Source: CAYLOC01 sp964385195 (GTDB taxonomy: Bacteria; Actinomycetota; Actinomycetes; Propionibacteriales; Nocardioidaceae). Taken from it: a stretch of 11,217 bases of DNA. The notes under the pieces were generated by a model. The model was not told the DNA's origin and ran no database searches. It worked only from the letters and a program-made list of their open reading frames with translations. Positions 1 to 6,624 of the stretch are shown piece by piece. Made by a program: the position numbers and the translations under genes. Location: NCBI GenBank assembly GCA_964385195.1, contig CAYLOC010000101.1, positions 1-11,217 on the forward strand, written 5' to 3'. Every line of letters starts with the position of its first letter. Position 1 is the stretch's first letter.

Positions 1-25
1 CCCCCGGGCAGACGCCGCGAAACCG

Positions 26-2176
26 GTGGACAGAACGGCTCCGCTGCGCCAGCATGGCTCGGTGCCCAGTTCCGAACAGGCCCCGCCGGGGCCCGATTCC
101 CCGTGTCCACCCACCGCCGTCGACGACACCCTCGCCTCCGAACAGCACCACCTCGACCGCGCCCGCGCAGCACTCGGGCGCATGCGTGCCCGCACCGCCG
201 ACCTCGACGCCGGACTCAGCGGCGACTGGGTCAGCGCCGAGTACCTCAAGTCCACGCTGATCCAGCGGATGCACGCGTTGCAGGACGACCCGCAGATCCC
301 GTTGTTCTTCGGGCGTCTGGACACCACGATCGACGAGGACCCGACCCGCACCTCGACGGAGTCGCGGTTCTACATCGGCCGACGCCACGTCAGTGACGAA
401 CACGGTGACCCGATGGTGGTGGACTGGCGGGCGCCGGTCTCCCGCCCGTTCTACCGGGCGAGCGCCCAGCATCCGATGGGCGTCCGGTTACGCCGCCGGT
501 TCGGCTTCGCGCGCGGCACCATCACCGCGTACGAGGACGAGCACCTCGACGCCACGGGAACCGAAGGCAGCGGGACCAGCGGGACCAGCGAGACCAGCGG
601 CATCAGCGGGATCGTGGCGGCGGAGGTGGAACGCCCCCGGACCGGGCCGATGCGCGACATCGTGGCCACCATCCAGCCCGACCAGGACGACATCGTGCGC
701 GCGGACCTGGCAACGAGCCTGTGCGTCCAAGGAGCGCCCGGCACGGGCAAGACCGCCGTCGGGCTGCACCGGGCGGCGTACCTGCTCTACGCGCATCGCG
801 ACCAGCTCACCCGGCACGGCGTCCTCGTCCTCGGACCCAACGACTCCTTCCTTCGTTACATCGCCGATGTGCTCCCCGCACTGGGCGAGATCGACGCGCG
901 ACAGTCCACGATCGACGAACTCGTCGGACAGGTTCGCATCCGTCGCCGGGACACCGCCGCGGCGGCCCGGGTCAAAGGAGACGCCCGGATGGCCCAGGTC
1001 CTGCGCCGTGCGCTGTGGGCCTCGGTGCGATCGGCGACGGACACGCTGGTACTGCCTCGCGGATCTCGACGCTGGCGAGTACCGGCGTACCAGGCGAACG
1101 AGGTGCTGGAGGAGCTGGCCCACCGTGGCGTCCGGTACGGCGCCGGCCGCGGCATGCTCCCCCACCGCCTGGCCCATCTGATCCTGGTGAAGATGGAGGC
1201 AGCGGGAGAGGCACCGGATGACCGGGTGCACGATGCTGTCGCGCGGAGTCGACCGGTGAAGGCGTACGTCGACCGGCTGTGGCCCGCGGTGGATCCCCGG
1301 CGGTTGGTGATGAGCGTTCTCGGCGAGGCCGACGCCCTGGCCGACGCCGCCGAGGGAATCCTGACCCCGGAGGAGCAGGCTGTCATCCGGTGGCCCCGGC
1401 CAGCACGCGGACCCGGCAGCGCCCCCTGGTCGCTCCATGACGCGGTCCTGGTCGATGAGGCCCGCGACCTGGTGGAACGGACGTCGAGTGTCGGCCATGT
1501 GGTCCTCGACGAAGCTCAGGACCTCTCCCCGATGATGCTGCGTGCCGTCGGACGCCGGTGTTCCACCGGATCGGTCACGGTCTTGGGAGACCTGGCGCAG
1601 CGGACAACCCCATGGGGGACGCCGACCTGGGACGACGCCCTGCACCACCTCGGAAAGTCGGCCGCCGCGGTACAAGAGCTCACCACCGGCTTCCGGGTGC
1701 CCGGTGACGTCCTCGACTTCGCCGCCCGCCTCCTCCCGCAGATCGCCCCCACGCTGTCGACACCCATCGCCGTACGCCATCACCGCGGTGAACTCGTCGT
1801 CGAGGCGTCGACGGACCCCGTCGCGACGGCCGTCGGGACGGTACAGCGGCTGGCCCTCGCACCCGGCTCCATCGGCGTGGTCATCGCCGACGCACAGGCC
1901 GACGCCGTCGGCAACGCCCTCTCGGCACGTGGGATCGGGCATAGCGTGGTCGGCAGCTCCGACGACGTCGACAGCTCCGTGGACGTGGTTCCCGCGACAC
2001 TGGCGAAAGGGCTCGAGTTCGACCACGTCGTCCTTGTCGAGCCCGCCGACATCGTCGGCGCGGAACCGGATGAGATGACCGGTCTCCGGCGGCTGTACGT
2101 CGGGCTGACCCGAGCCGTGTCGTCATTGGCGGTCATCCATCGCCACCCGCTACCGCGCGTGCTCTGTGACCAGTAG
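26..2176 (+). CDS. helR: HelD/HelR-family RNA polymerase recycling ATPase
   Basis: Superfamily 1 (UvrD/Rep-like) ATPase of the HelD family. These proteins bind RNA polymerase, push nucleic acid and stalled complexes off it and recycle it; the actinobacterial HelR branch also displaces rifamycins. Visible motifs: an N-terminal coiled-coil-like helical stretch (about residues 36-90), a HelR-like block with FFGRLD, FYIGRRHV and VVDWRAPVSRPFYRA, Walker A GAPGTGKT (236-243), Walker B VVLDEAQD (492-499), motif III GDLAQ (521-525), AKGLEFDHVV (from 660) and motif VI RRLYVGLTRA (688-697). The length of 716 aa suits the family and all ATPase motifs are intact. The GTG at 26 has no visible ribosome binding site, a second GTG lies at 62, and no in-frame stop precedes 26 inside the window, so the true start may be upstream. 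Codon 155 (488-490) is a rare TTA. The HelR rather than HelD assignment rests on the N-terminal motif pattern recalled from the family and is less sure than the family itself. Confidence 0.88.
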   Translation: MDRTAPLRQHGSVPSSEQAPPGPDSPCPPTAVDDTLASEQHHLDRARAALGRMRARTADLDAGLSGDWVSAEYLKSTLIQRMHALQDDPQIPLFFGRLDTTIDEDPTRTSTESRFYIGRRHVSDEHGDPMVVDWRAPVSRPFYRASAQHPMGVRLRRRFGFARGTITAYEDEHLDATGTEGSGTSGTSETSGISGIVAAEVERPRTGPMRDIVATIQPDQDDIVRADLATSLCVQGAPGTGKTAVGLHRAAYLLYAHRDQLTRHGVLVLGPNDSFLRYIADVLPALGEIDARQSTIDELVGQVRIRRRDTAAAARVKGDARMAQVLRRALWASVRSATDTLVLPRGSRRWRVPAYQANEVLEELAHRGVRYGAGRGMLPHRLAHLILVKMEAAGEAPDDRVHDAVARSRPVKAYVDRLWPAVDPRRLVMSVLGEADALADAAEGILTPEEQAVIRWPRPARGPGSAPWSLHDAVLVDEARDLVERTSSVGHVVLDEAQDLSPMMLRAVGRRCSTGSVTVLGDLAQRTTPWGTPTWDDALHHLGKSAAAVQELTTGFRVPGDVLDFAARLLPQIAPTLSTPIAVRHHRGELVVEASTDPVATAVGTVQRLALAPGSIGVVIADAQADAVGNALSARGIGHSVVGSSDDVDSSVDVVPATLAKGLEFDHVVLVEPADIVGAEPDEMTGLRRLYVGLTRAVSSLAVIHRHPLPRVLCDQ
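569..613 (+). repeat. five-copy 9-bp tandem repeat inside helR
   Basis: Five consecutive 9-bp units start at 569, 578, 587, 596 and 605. The first two are identical (agcgggacc) and the rest differ by one to three bases. They encode SGT-SGT-SET-SGI-SGI at residues 182-196, a flexible Ser/Gly/Thr-rich insert between the N-terminal block and the Walker A motif. Being a whole number of codons, copy-number change would leave the frame intact. Confidence 0.85.
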
Positions 2177-2286
2177 ACCTGACGCCTCGGCACCGGCCAG
2201 GGACACCGGCTACCTCCACGGGAGTACGTCGAGTTCCCCCACTCGGATGACGACGCCGACGCCACCGCTGCGGCACGCTGTGTGGC

Positions 2287-2291
2287 GGAGG
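2287..2291 (+). promoter_or_regulatory. ribosome binding site that sets the lipoprotein start
   Basis: GGAGG lies 5 nt before the ATG at 2297. The in-frame GTG at 2282 lies upstream of this site and would encode five extra residues, so the ATG is preferred. The roughly 105 bp between helR and here show no clear sigma-70-type promoter by eye. Confidence 0.75.
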
Positions 2292-2296
2292 TTGAT

Positions 2297-3049
2297 ATGT
2301 TCTCGCACCAACATCTGTCCACAAGAAAGCGGCGGACCCGGTTTCTCGCCGGAGTCGCCGGGTTGCTCCTTATCCTGACCGGCTGCACGGCTGGCTCACC
2401 GGGCGAACCCACCCTCGCCGCGTCGGCATCGAAACCGGAGTACGCACAGCCCGCCTTCTGGACCGGGACGGTGCACGTGGTCAACTACGGCTCGAATGCG
2501 TGGTTGCAGGGCGGATACTCCGCGGAGGGGCACTTCTGGTTCCACATCAACAAGTTCGGATACGTGTCCGGACACGCGGTGGTCACGTACACGCCTGTGG
2601 TGAACCTCAGCGGAGCCAACGACATCCTCGGCTACGCCCAGAACATCGGGGTGGCCAGCCTGTCGCTGATCCCCACGCCGGGGTACGCCGCGTTCGGCTC
2701 GCTGATCATCCAAGGGCTGTTCGGCTTCACCTACAAGGTCCCGAACCCCATGCCGATCAAGTCCGCCCCCATTGCCGGGAGTCTGCGAGGCGACACGTTG
2801 CGGTTGCACTGGGACGACAAGAAGCAGGTGAAGATCCCGATCACGTTCTACGCCGACTACCTCAAGCACAACAAGAAGGTCGACGAGGGCCCGATCTCCA
2901 CCGACTCACCGTGGCCGGGCACCGCCGACATCCACACCGACGGACGAATTCCGCGGGCGGTGCACAAGGAGCACGAAACGAGCAAGGAAGGCGATACCAC
3001 CCGGTCCTCCAGCGTGTACTGGGGCGCACACCAGATCCCGAACGGATAG
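2297..3049 (+). CDS. putative secreted lipoprotein of unknown function
   Basis: The N-terminus is a textbook lipoprotein signal peptide: a basic n-region (RKRRTR at residues 10-15), a hydrophobic core (FLAGVAGLLLI) and the lipobox LTGC with the acceptor cysteine at residue 30. The product should be exported, lipidated and held on the outer face of the cytoplasmic membrane, with a mature part of about 220 residues. The mature part starts with a low-complexity linker (TAGSPGEPTLAASAS), then a Gly/Tyr/Phe-rich, probably beta-rich body with one moderately hydrophobic segment (YAAFGSLIIQGLFGFTY), and ends in a polar tail. I do not recognise a family. The start is the ATG with GGAGG 5 nt upstream; an in-frame GTG at 2282 is the alternative. 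It follows helR by 120 bp on the same strand but probably has its own promoter, and it converges with the scramblase-like gene. Confidence 0.8.
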   Translation: MFSHQHLSTRKRRTRFLAGVAGLLLILTGCTAGSPGEPTLAASASKPEYAQPAFWTGTVHVVNYGSNAWLQGGYSAEGHFWFHINKFGYVSGHAVVTYTPVVNLSGANDILGYAQNIGVASLSLIPTPGYAAFGSLIIQGLFGFTYKVPNPMPIKSAPIAGSLRGDTLRLHWDDKKQVKIPITFYADYLKHNKKVDEGPISTDSPWPGTADIHTDGRIPRAVHKEHETSKEGDTTRSSSVYWGAHQIPNG

Positions 3050-3093
3050 CGAAGCGACCGCGAGGACACGGCGGACCTGGCAGACTGCTGACT

Positions 3094-3123
3094 GGGCGGC
3101 TGGTGGGCCCGGGCCACGCGCCC
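3094..3123. terminator. possible hairpin between two convergent genes
   Basis: GGGCG (3094-3098) can pair with CGCCC (3119-3123). Inside it GTGG (3103-3106) pairs with CCAC (3114-3117) around a GCCCGGG loop, with an asymmetric bulge between the two stems. The position, between the 3' ends of the lipoprotein and scramblase-like genes, suits a shared bidirectional terminator. There is no T-tract on either side, so this is tentative. Confidence 0.28.
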
Positions 3124-3164
3124 ATGACCTGGATGCCGTCAGTGGACGCGCATCGGGTTGCTGC

Positions 3165-3998
3165 TCAACTGAAGCCGCGGGAGTCTTGCTTGAGGGCAGT
3201 GTCGATCCCCAGCGCTGCCGCCACGACAAGGCTGTGCAGCGGTTGGGAGAGCTCCCGGTGGATCTGCACGACGTAGTTGTCCGCGGTGGTGAACATGGTC
3301 TTGGCCAGGCCCTCCCACGTCTTCGTCACCCGCGCGACCTCGTCGCCGCCCGCGGCTCGGATGCTGAAGTTCCACGCGCGCCAGTTCTCGGCGTTGAGGG
3401 AGCCCACCTCCCGGCCCGCGGACTCCAACGTGAAACGGATCTTGCCGAACACGTTCTGCTGGACGATCTGCCCGACCTCGGAGCCGTCGCCCGCCGAGAC
3501 GACCAGCCGCGACTTCATGAACTTGGCGGGTCGGGTGAGCGCAAGAACGACACGGCCCTGCTCGTCGAGCACCTGGAACTTGTGCGTCATGAACTGGTCG
3601 TAGGCGGTCAGGAACCGCATCGCCTTCTTCAGCCCGCTCTGTCCCACTTGGCGGACCGCACCGATCTGGCGCGCGTCCTGGTCGTAGATCGCGAACTCCT
3701 GGTTGACCTCGATCAGCTTGGCCTTCTGGTTGACGACCAGCACCGACTCGGTGAACAACGTGCCGCCGCCACGTACGCCGGTGTCCTCGACCCCCGCGCG
3801 CGTGACGTCATCGCGCACCTTCTGCGCTGCCCGGTCCACCGTGGGCACGTGCGCCTCCCCCACGGGTGCGTCGGTCCCCTGCCGCCCGTGGTCGGCCACA
3901 TGCTCGGTCCACCCTTGCCCGTCGTGGTACCGGTGCTCATGCCGCCCGAACGGATCGGGGTACCAGTCCGGCGCGAAACTCTGTGTCGGTTCAGCCAT
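3165..3998 (-). CDS. DUF2510 plus scramblase/LURP-one-like domain protein
   Basis: A 277-residue two-domain protein. Residues 10-36 form a DUF2510 module (APDWYPDP, then HEHRYHDGQGWTEHVAD), a short Trp-rich motif common at the ends of actinobacterial membrane-associated proteins. A polar linker (about 37-78) leads to a domain from about residue 80 to the end that resembles the phospholipid-scramblase/LURP-one (tubby-like barrel) family: repeated beta-hairpins (LFTESVLVVNQKAKLIEVNQEFAIYD, FQVLDEQGRVVLALTR, KIRFTLESAGREVGSLNAEN) and a hydrophobic C-terminal helix (PLHSLVVAAALGIDTAL), which in this fold usually packs inside the barrel rather than crossing the membrane. Biochemical function in bacteria is not established. 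The ATG at 3998 is chosen because the DUF2510 motif begins right after it; the open frame runs further upstream but overlaps the divergent gene. No ribosome binding site precedes it, and a TAGCCT box 7 nt upstream suggests a leaderless mRNA. Confidence 0.82.
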   Translation of the reverse strand: MAEPTQSFAPDWYPDPFGRHEHRYHDGQGWTEHVADHGRQGTDAPVGEAHVPTVDRAAQKVRDDVTRAGVEDTGVRGGGTLFTESVLVVNQKAKLIEVNQEFAIYDQDARQIGAVRQVGQSGLKKAMRFLTAYDQFMTHKFQVLDEQGRVVLALTRPAKFMKSRLVVSAGDGSEVGQIVQQNVFGKIRFTLESAGREVGSLNAENWRAWNFSIRAAGGDEVARVTKTWEGLAKTMFTTADNYVVQIHRELSQPLHSLVVAAALGIDTALKQDSRGFS

Positions 3999-4005
3999 GG
4001 CCGAC

Positions 4006-4015
4006 AGGCTACCGT
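4006..4015. promoter_or_regulatory. candidate symmetrical bidirectional -10 region for two leaderless mRNAs
   Basis: On the + strand TACCGT (4010-4015) fits TANNNT and ends 6 nt before the GTG at 4022. On the - strand TAGCCT (4011 down to 4006) fits TANNNT and ends 7 nt before the ATG at 3998. The two boxes overlap at their shared TA. Spacing to both start codons matches transcription starting at, or within a base of, the first codon base, and neither gene has a ribosome binding site. No good -35 is seen for either strand, so the promoter call is inferred from geometry. Confidence 0.45.
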
Positions 4016-4021
4016 CGGAAC

Positions 4022-4654
4022 GTGTCAACCGAGCAGGAGATCGTCGCCGCCCTCGACCGCCGCTGGCGCCGCCGGTTCCCACACCTGTCGCGGATCGACG
4101 CGGATCTGCTCGACCGGTACGCCGAGCCGTGGCGCGTCTATCACGACGTGCGCCACCTCGACGCCGTTCTCGCTCGCTGCGACGAGCTGGCCACCCAGGC
4201 AACAGACATCGCGTGCGTCGAGCTCGCGGCGTGGTTCCACGACGCCGTCTACGACATCGGCGCTGCGGACAACGAGGAGCGCTCGGCCGTCCTCGCAACG
4301 GACGTCCTGCACGGCCGCGTCGCCCCTGGTTCCGTCGAGGAGGTAGCGCGACTGGTCCGGTTGACCGCCCGGCACGATCCGGCCGAGGGCGACGCCAACG
4401 GGGCGGTCCTGTGCGACGCCGACCTCGCCGTCCTGGGCAGCGAGTCCGCGCGGTACGACGACTACGCCCGGCAGATCCGCCGGGAGTACCACACCGTCCC
4501 CGACGCCGCGTTCCGCAGCGGCCGCGCAGCGATCCTGCGGGACCTGCTGGGGCGGGACCGGATCTTCCACACCGAGCACGGCCGGGCACGGTGGGAGGCG
4601 CCGGCGCGGGCCAACCTCGCTCGCGAGCTGGGCCGGCTGATCACCCCAGCCTGA
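4022..4654 (+). CDS. HD-domain predicted metal-dependent phosphohydrolase
   Basis: A 210-residue protein matching the stand-alone HD-domain family (COG4339-like predicted metal-dependent phosphohydrolases). The conserved features are YHDVRHL (residues 40-46, first metal-ligand His region), AAWFHDAVYD with the HD pair at 73-74, DNEERSA (83-89), the TARHD segment (His118) and CDADLAVLG (131-139, the later Asp). All expected metal-binding positions are present. The true substrate of this family is unknown; phosphohydrolase chemistry is inferred from the HD fold. The GTG at 4022 is chosen because homology begins within about 20 residues of it; upstream in-frame starts would run through the 5' end of the divergent gene. 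There is no ribosome binding site, consistent with a leaderless transcript. The last 14 bp overlap the 3' end of the convergent carboxypeptidase gene. Confidence 0.85.
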   Translation: MSTEQEIVAALDRRWRRRFPHLSRIDADLLDRYAEPWRVYHDVRHLDAVLARCDELATQATDIACVELAAWFHDAVYDIGAADNEERSAVLATDVLHGRVAPGSVEEVARLVRLTARHDPAEGDANGAVLCDADLAVLGSESARYDDYARQIRREYHTVPDAAFRSGRAAILRDLLGRDRIFHTEHGRARWEAPARANLARELGRLITPA

Positions 4655-5825
4655 GCGACCCCCGGCCCGCATCCAGGGTGGCCCGCCGTCCCAGCGGCAC
4701 GGTGATGGTGGAGTTGCTGTGGCCCAGGTCGACGCCGGTGACCAGCGGTACGCCGAGTGGGGCCAGCCGCTCCACCAGCGTCGTCTCGGCCGCGCCGGGA
4801 GCACCACACCGGTCGAACCGGCCCAGGACGATCCCGCGTACCCCGTCGAACCAACCACTGCGCAGCAGCTGTGTCACCATCCGGTCCAGCCGGTACGGAT
4901 GCTCGTCCACGTCCTCCAGCACCACCAGGCCACCCCGGGCGACGCGGCTGCACGCGGACCCGACCTCCGAGGCCAGCATCGCGAGGTTGCCTCCGACGAG
5001 CACCCCGGTCGCCGTACCGGCGTTGACCGTGCTGACCGGCTGTCCCACCAGCAGGTCGGTCACCGCCTCCGGTTCCATCAACACCGTCCGCATCGCCTCC
5101 GCGCTCTCCTCGGTAGAACGCCCCAGCGACGTGACCACGTGCGACAACACCGTCACCACTCCGAGCCGCTCCGCGAACGCCTGGTGCAGCGCGGTGACGT
5201 CGGAGAACCCGACCAGCACCTTGGGATCGGCCTCGGCGAGCCGGCGGAAGTCCAGCAGCTCCAGCAGCCGCTGGGTCCCGTAGCCGCCACGCGCACACAC
5301 CACTCCGGCCACCTCCGGGTCCATCCAGGCAGCCGTGAAGTCCGCGGCACGGTCGGCGTCCTCCCCGGCCAGGTACCCCAGCCGGTGCCGGTCCTGCACA
5401 TGCGTTCCGACGCGCACCCGAAGCCCGAAGCCCTCCAGCCGCCGTACGCCCGCCCAGAGCGCCTCCGCCGCTACCGGCCCCGCCGGAGCAGTCACCGCAA
5501 CCAGGTCCCCTCGCTGCAGCCGTGGTGGCTGCAGCAGCGCGTTACCCGGTGCGCGGTGGGCCAACGCCTCGGCCTTCCGCCGGCGCAGACCCGCCGCACC
5601 CAGCAGCCGGACCACCTCACGCGAGCTCACCGGGGTGGCTCCGGCGGACACCAGAGCCGGATAGGCGGTCGCGGGTACGTCGTAGTGGTCCCGCTCGAAG
5701 CCACGGCGGGGGATCCCGTGCGCGGCGGCGAACCGGTGCAGCTCGTCCACCGACCGGTCGCTGACCAGATGGGCCCATTGCCTGCCGTGCGCGGGCCAGA
5801 CCGGAGGGTCGATGTAGATGCCCAC
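4641..5825 (-). CDS. DUF4031 - LD-carboxypeptidase (peptidase S66) fusion protein
   Basis: A 394-residue fusion. Residues 2-85 are a complete DUF4031 domain (IYIDPPVWPAHGRQWAHLVSD, FERDHYDVPATAY, VSSREVVRLL), normally a small stand-alone protein of unknown function. Residues 99-394 are an S66 serine LD-carboxypeptidase, the family that removes the terminal D-Ala from murein tetrapeptides during cell-wall recycling (some relatives cleave microcin C-like compounds). By comparison with Pseudomonas LdcA the triad is present: Ser208 in GFSD, Glu304 in LEDVDE, His369 in DLGHSNS; RGGYG (179-183) and GGNLAML (278-284) are also conserved. No export signal is seen, so it should be cytoplasmic. The GTG at 5825 is chosen because DUF4031 proteins begin right at this motif; a GTG at 5873 (410 aa) would overlap cutC by 41 bp. 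Neither has a good ribosome binding site. It starts 7 nt after the cutC stop, so the two probably form an operon with coupled translation. Confidence 0.86.
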   Translation of the reverse strand: MGIYIDPPVWPAHGRQWAHLVSDRSVDELHRFAAAHGIPRRGFERDHYDVPATAYPALVSAGATPVSSREVVRLLGAAGLRRRKAEALAHRAPGNALLQPPRLQRGDLVAVTAPAGPVAAEALWAGVRRLEGFGLRVRVGTHVQDRHRLGYLAGEDADRAADFTAAWMDPEVAGVVCARGGYGTQRLLELLDFRRLAEADPKVLVGFSDVTALHQAFAERLGVVTVLSHVVTSLGRSTEESAEAMRTVLMEPEAVTDLLVGQPVSTVNAGTATGVLVGGNLAMLASEVGSACSRVARGGLVVLEDVDEHPYRLDRMVTQLLRSGWFDGVRGIVLGRFDRCGAPGAAETTLVERLAPLGVPLVTGVDLGHSNSTITVPLGRRATLDAGRGSLRLG

Positions 5826-5832
5826 GAGCCGG

Positions 5833-6612
5833 TCAGCCCACGTAGTCGGAGCGTCGCTGCGCCTCGCGGGCACAGGCGTCGTCCAGCAGCGTCCGCCAGG
5901 AGCGCACGAAGTCCGGATCGACGTACGCCTTCGACCATGAGCCGTCCGGACGTACGGCGGTCCCCAGATGCACCCGGGTCACACCGGTGCGCACCAGCCA
6001 CGGAACGTGTTCGGCACGTACCCGGCCCGCCGCGACGACCGTGGGCGCGGCATCGCGACGGCGGCGAAGGAACGCCAGCAGGTCCTCCAGCCCGGCACTC
6101 ATGTCCAGCGCCGACCCGGCAGTATGCACCGCATCGAGTCCGGGAAGCCCCTCCAGTTGCCGCCAGGCACGGTCGAGGTCCAGCGTGTGGTCGAACGTGC
6201 GGTCCAGCGTCCACGGCGCGCCGTCGACGGCATCGGCCAGCTCCGCGCACACGTCAACGTCCAGCCGGAGGTCGTCGGTCAGGAAACCGAACACGATCCC
6301 CTCGGCACCGAGCGAGAGGTAGTCACTGGCCAGGCCGCGGAGCCGCGTGAACTCCCCGCCGGAGGTGGTGAGGCCGTCACTCAGCCGCAGCGTGACCCGT
6401 ACCGGGAGGTCGGTGGCCCGCACGATGGCAGACAGCCGGGCCGGCTCCACCGCATGGGTCCGGGCGACGTCGGCGGCCGTCCCGTCGGCTGCGCCGGTGA
6501 TCGCGCAGACGTGCAGCCGGTCCGCTCCACCCTCCTGCGCACGTTCGGCGTCGGCGGGATGCAGCGCCACCACCTCAAGGCTGCCGGAGCCGGGAACGGG
6601 GTTCGACGTCAC
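5833..6612 (-). CDS. cutC: CutC-like TIM-barrel protein (divergent)
   Basis: A 259-residue protein of the CutC family (PF03932-type TIM barrel), historically called copper homeostasis proteins, although no enzymatic reaction is established and the E. coli cutC phenotype was later traced to the MicL small RNA encoded in that gene. Conserved blocks: GGADRLHVCA (28-37, canonical GADRVELCA, Cys kept), SGGEF (84-88), LGAEGIVFGFL (101-111), LDRTFDH (136-142), the DAVHTAGSA turn and VVAAGRVRAEHV near the C-terminus. Departures: the usual IRPR-GGDF loop is LRLSDGL here, and the His of the canonical FHRAFD motif is Asp137, so function may differ. The GTG at 6612 is preceded directly by TTGAGGG with almost no spacer, and a 5-bp stem covers the start codon, so initiation may be unusual or leaderless. 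It is first of a two-gene operon with the LD-carboxypeptidase fusion. Confidence 0.78.
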   Translation of the reverse strand: MTSNPVPGSGSLEVVALHPADAERAQEGGADRLHVCAITGAADGTAADVARTHAVEPARLSAIVRATDLPVRVTLRLSDGLTTSGGEFTRLRGLASDYLSLGAEGIVFGFLTDDLRLDVDVCAELADAVDGAPWTLDRTFDHTLDLDRAWRQLEGLPGLDAVHTAGSALDMSAGLEDLLAFLRRRRDAAPTVVAAGRVRAEHVPWLVRTGVTRVHLGTAVRPDGSWSKAYVDPDFVRSWRTLLDDACAREAQRRSDYVG

Positions 6613-6624
6613 CCCTCAAGGGTG
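6610..6624 (-). promoter_or_regulatory. small hairpin covering the cutC start codon
   Basis: The + strand reads CACCC-CTCAA-GGGTG; in the cutC mRNA this is CACCC-UUGAG-GGGUG. A 5-bp stem with a 5-nt loop would bury the GUG start codon and part of the preceding purine run. It is short and may be incidental. Confidence 0.25.

Noticed and set aside
1..25. Possible rifamycin-associated promoter element upstream of helR
   Set aside because: Only 25 bases precede the GTG, and no convincing inverted repeat is visible in them; the element, if any, would be outside the window.
488..2026. 512-codon - strand open frame inside helR
   Set aside because: Antisense shadow of helR, with no domain and composition typical of reverse-strand GC-rich codons.
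2230..2245. Perfect small inverted repeat CGAGT-TCCCCC-ACTCG between helR and the lipoprotein gene
   Set aside because: Only a 5-bp stem with no T-tract, so too weak to call as a terminator or operator.
3108..3117. Palindrome around GGCCCGGGCC in the intergenic region
   Set aside because: A 10-bp GC-only palindrome is expected by chance in such GC-rich DNA; it is only considered as the loop side of the tentative hairpin.
3186..4346. Long + strand open frame opposite the DUF2510/scramblase-like gene
   Set aside because: It is the antisense of a recognisable two-domain protein and shows no motif of its own.
4719..6350. Long + strand open frame (543 codons) opposite the carboxypeptidase fusion and cutC
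   Set aside because: It is a GC-bias shadow: the opposite strand carries two well-recognised families over the same bases, and the + frame product is low-complexity Arg/Pro/His-rich with no motif.
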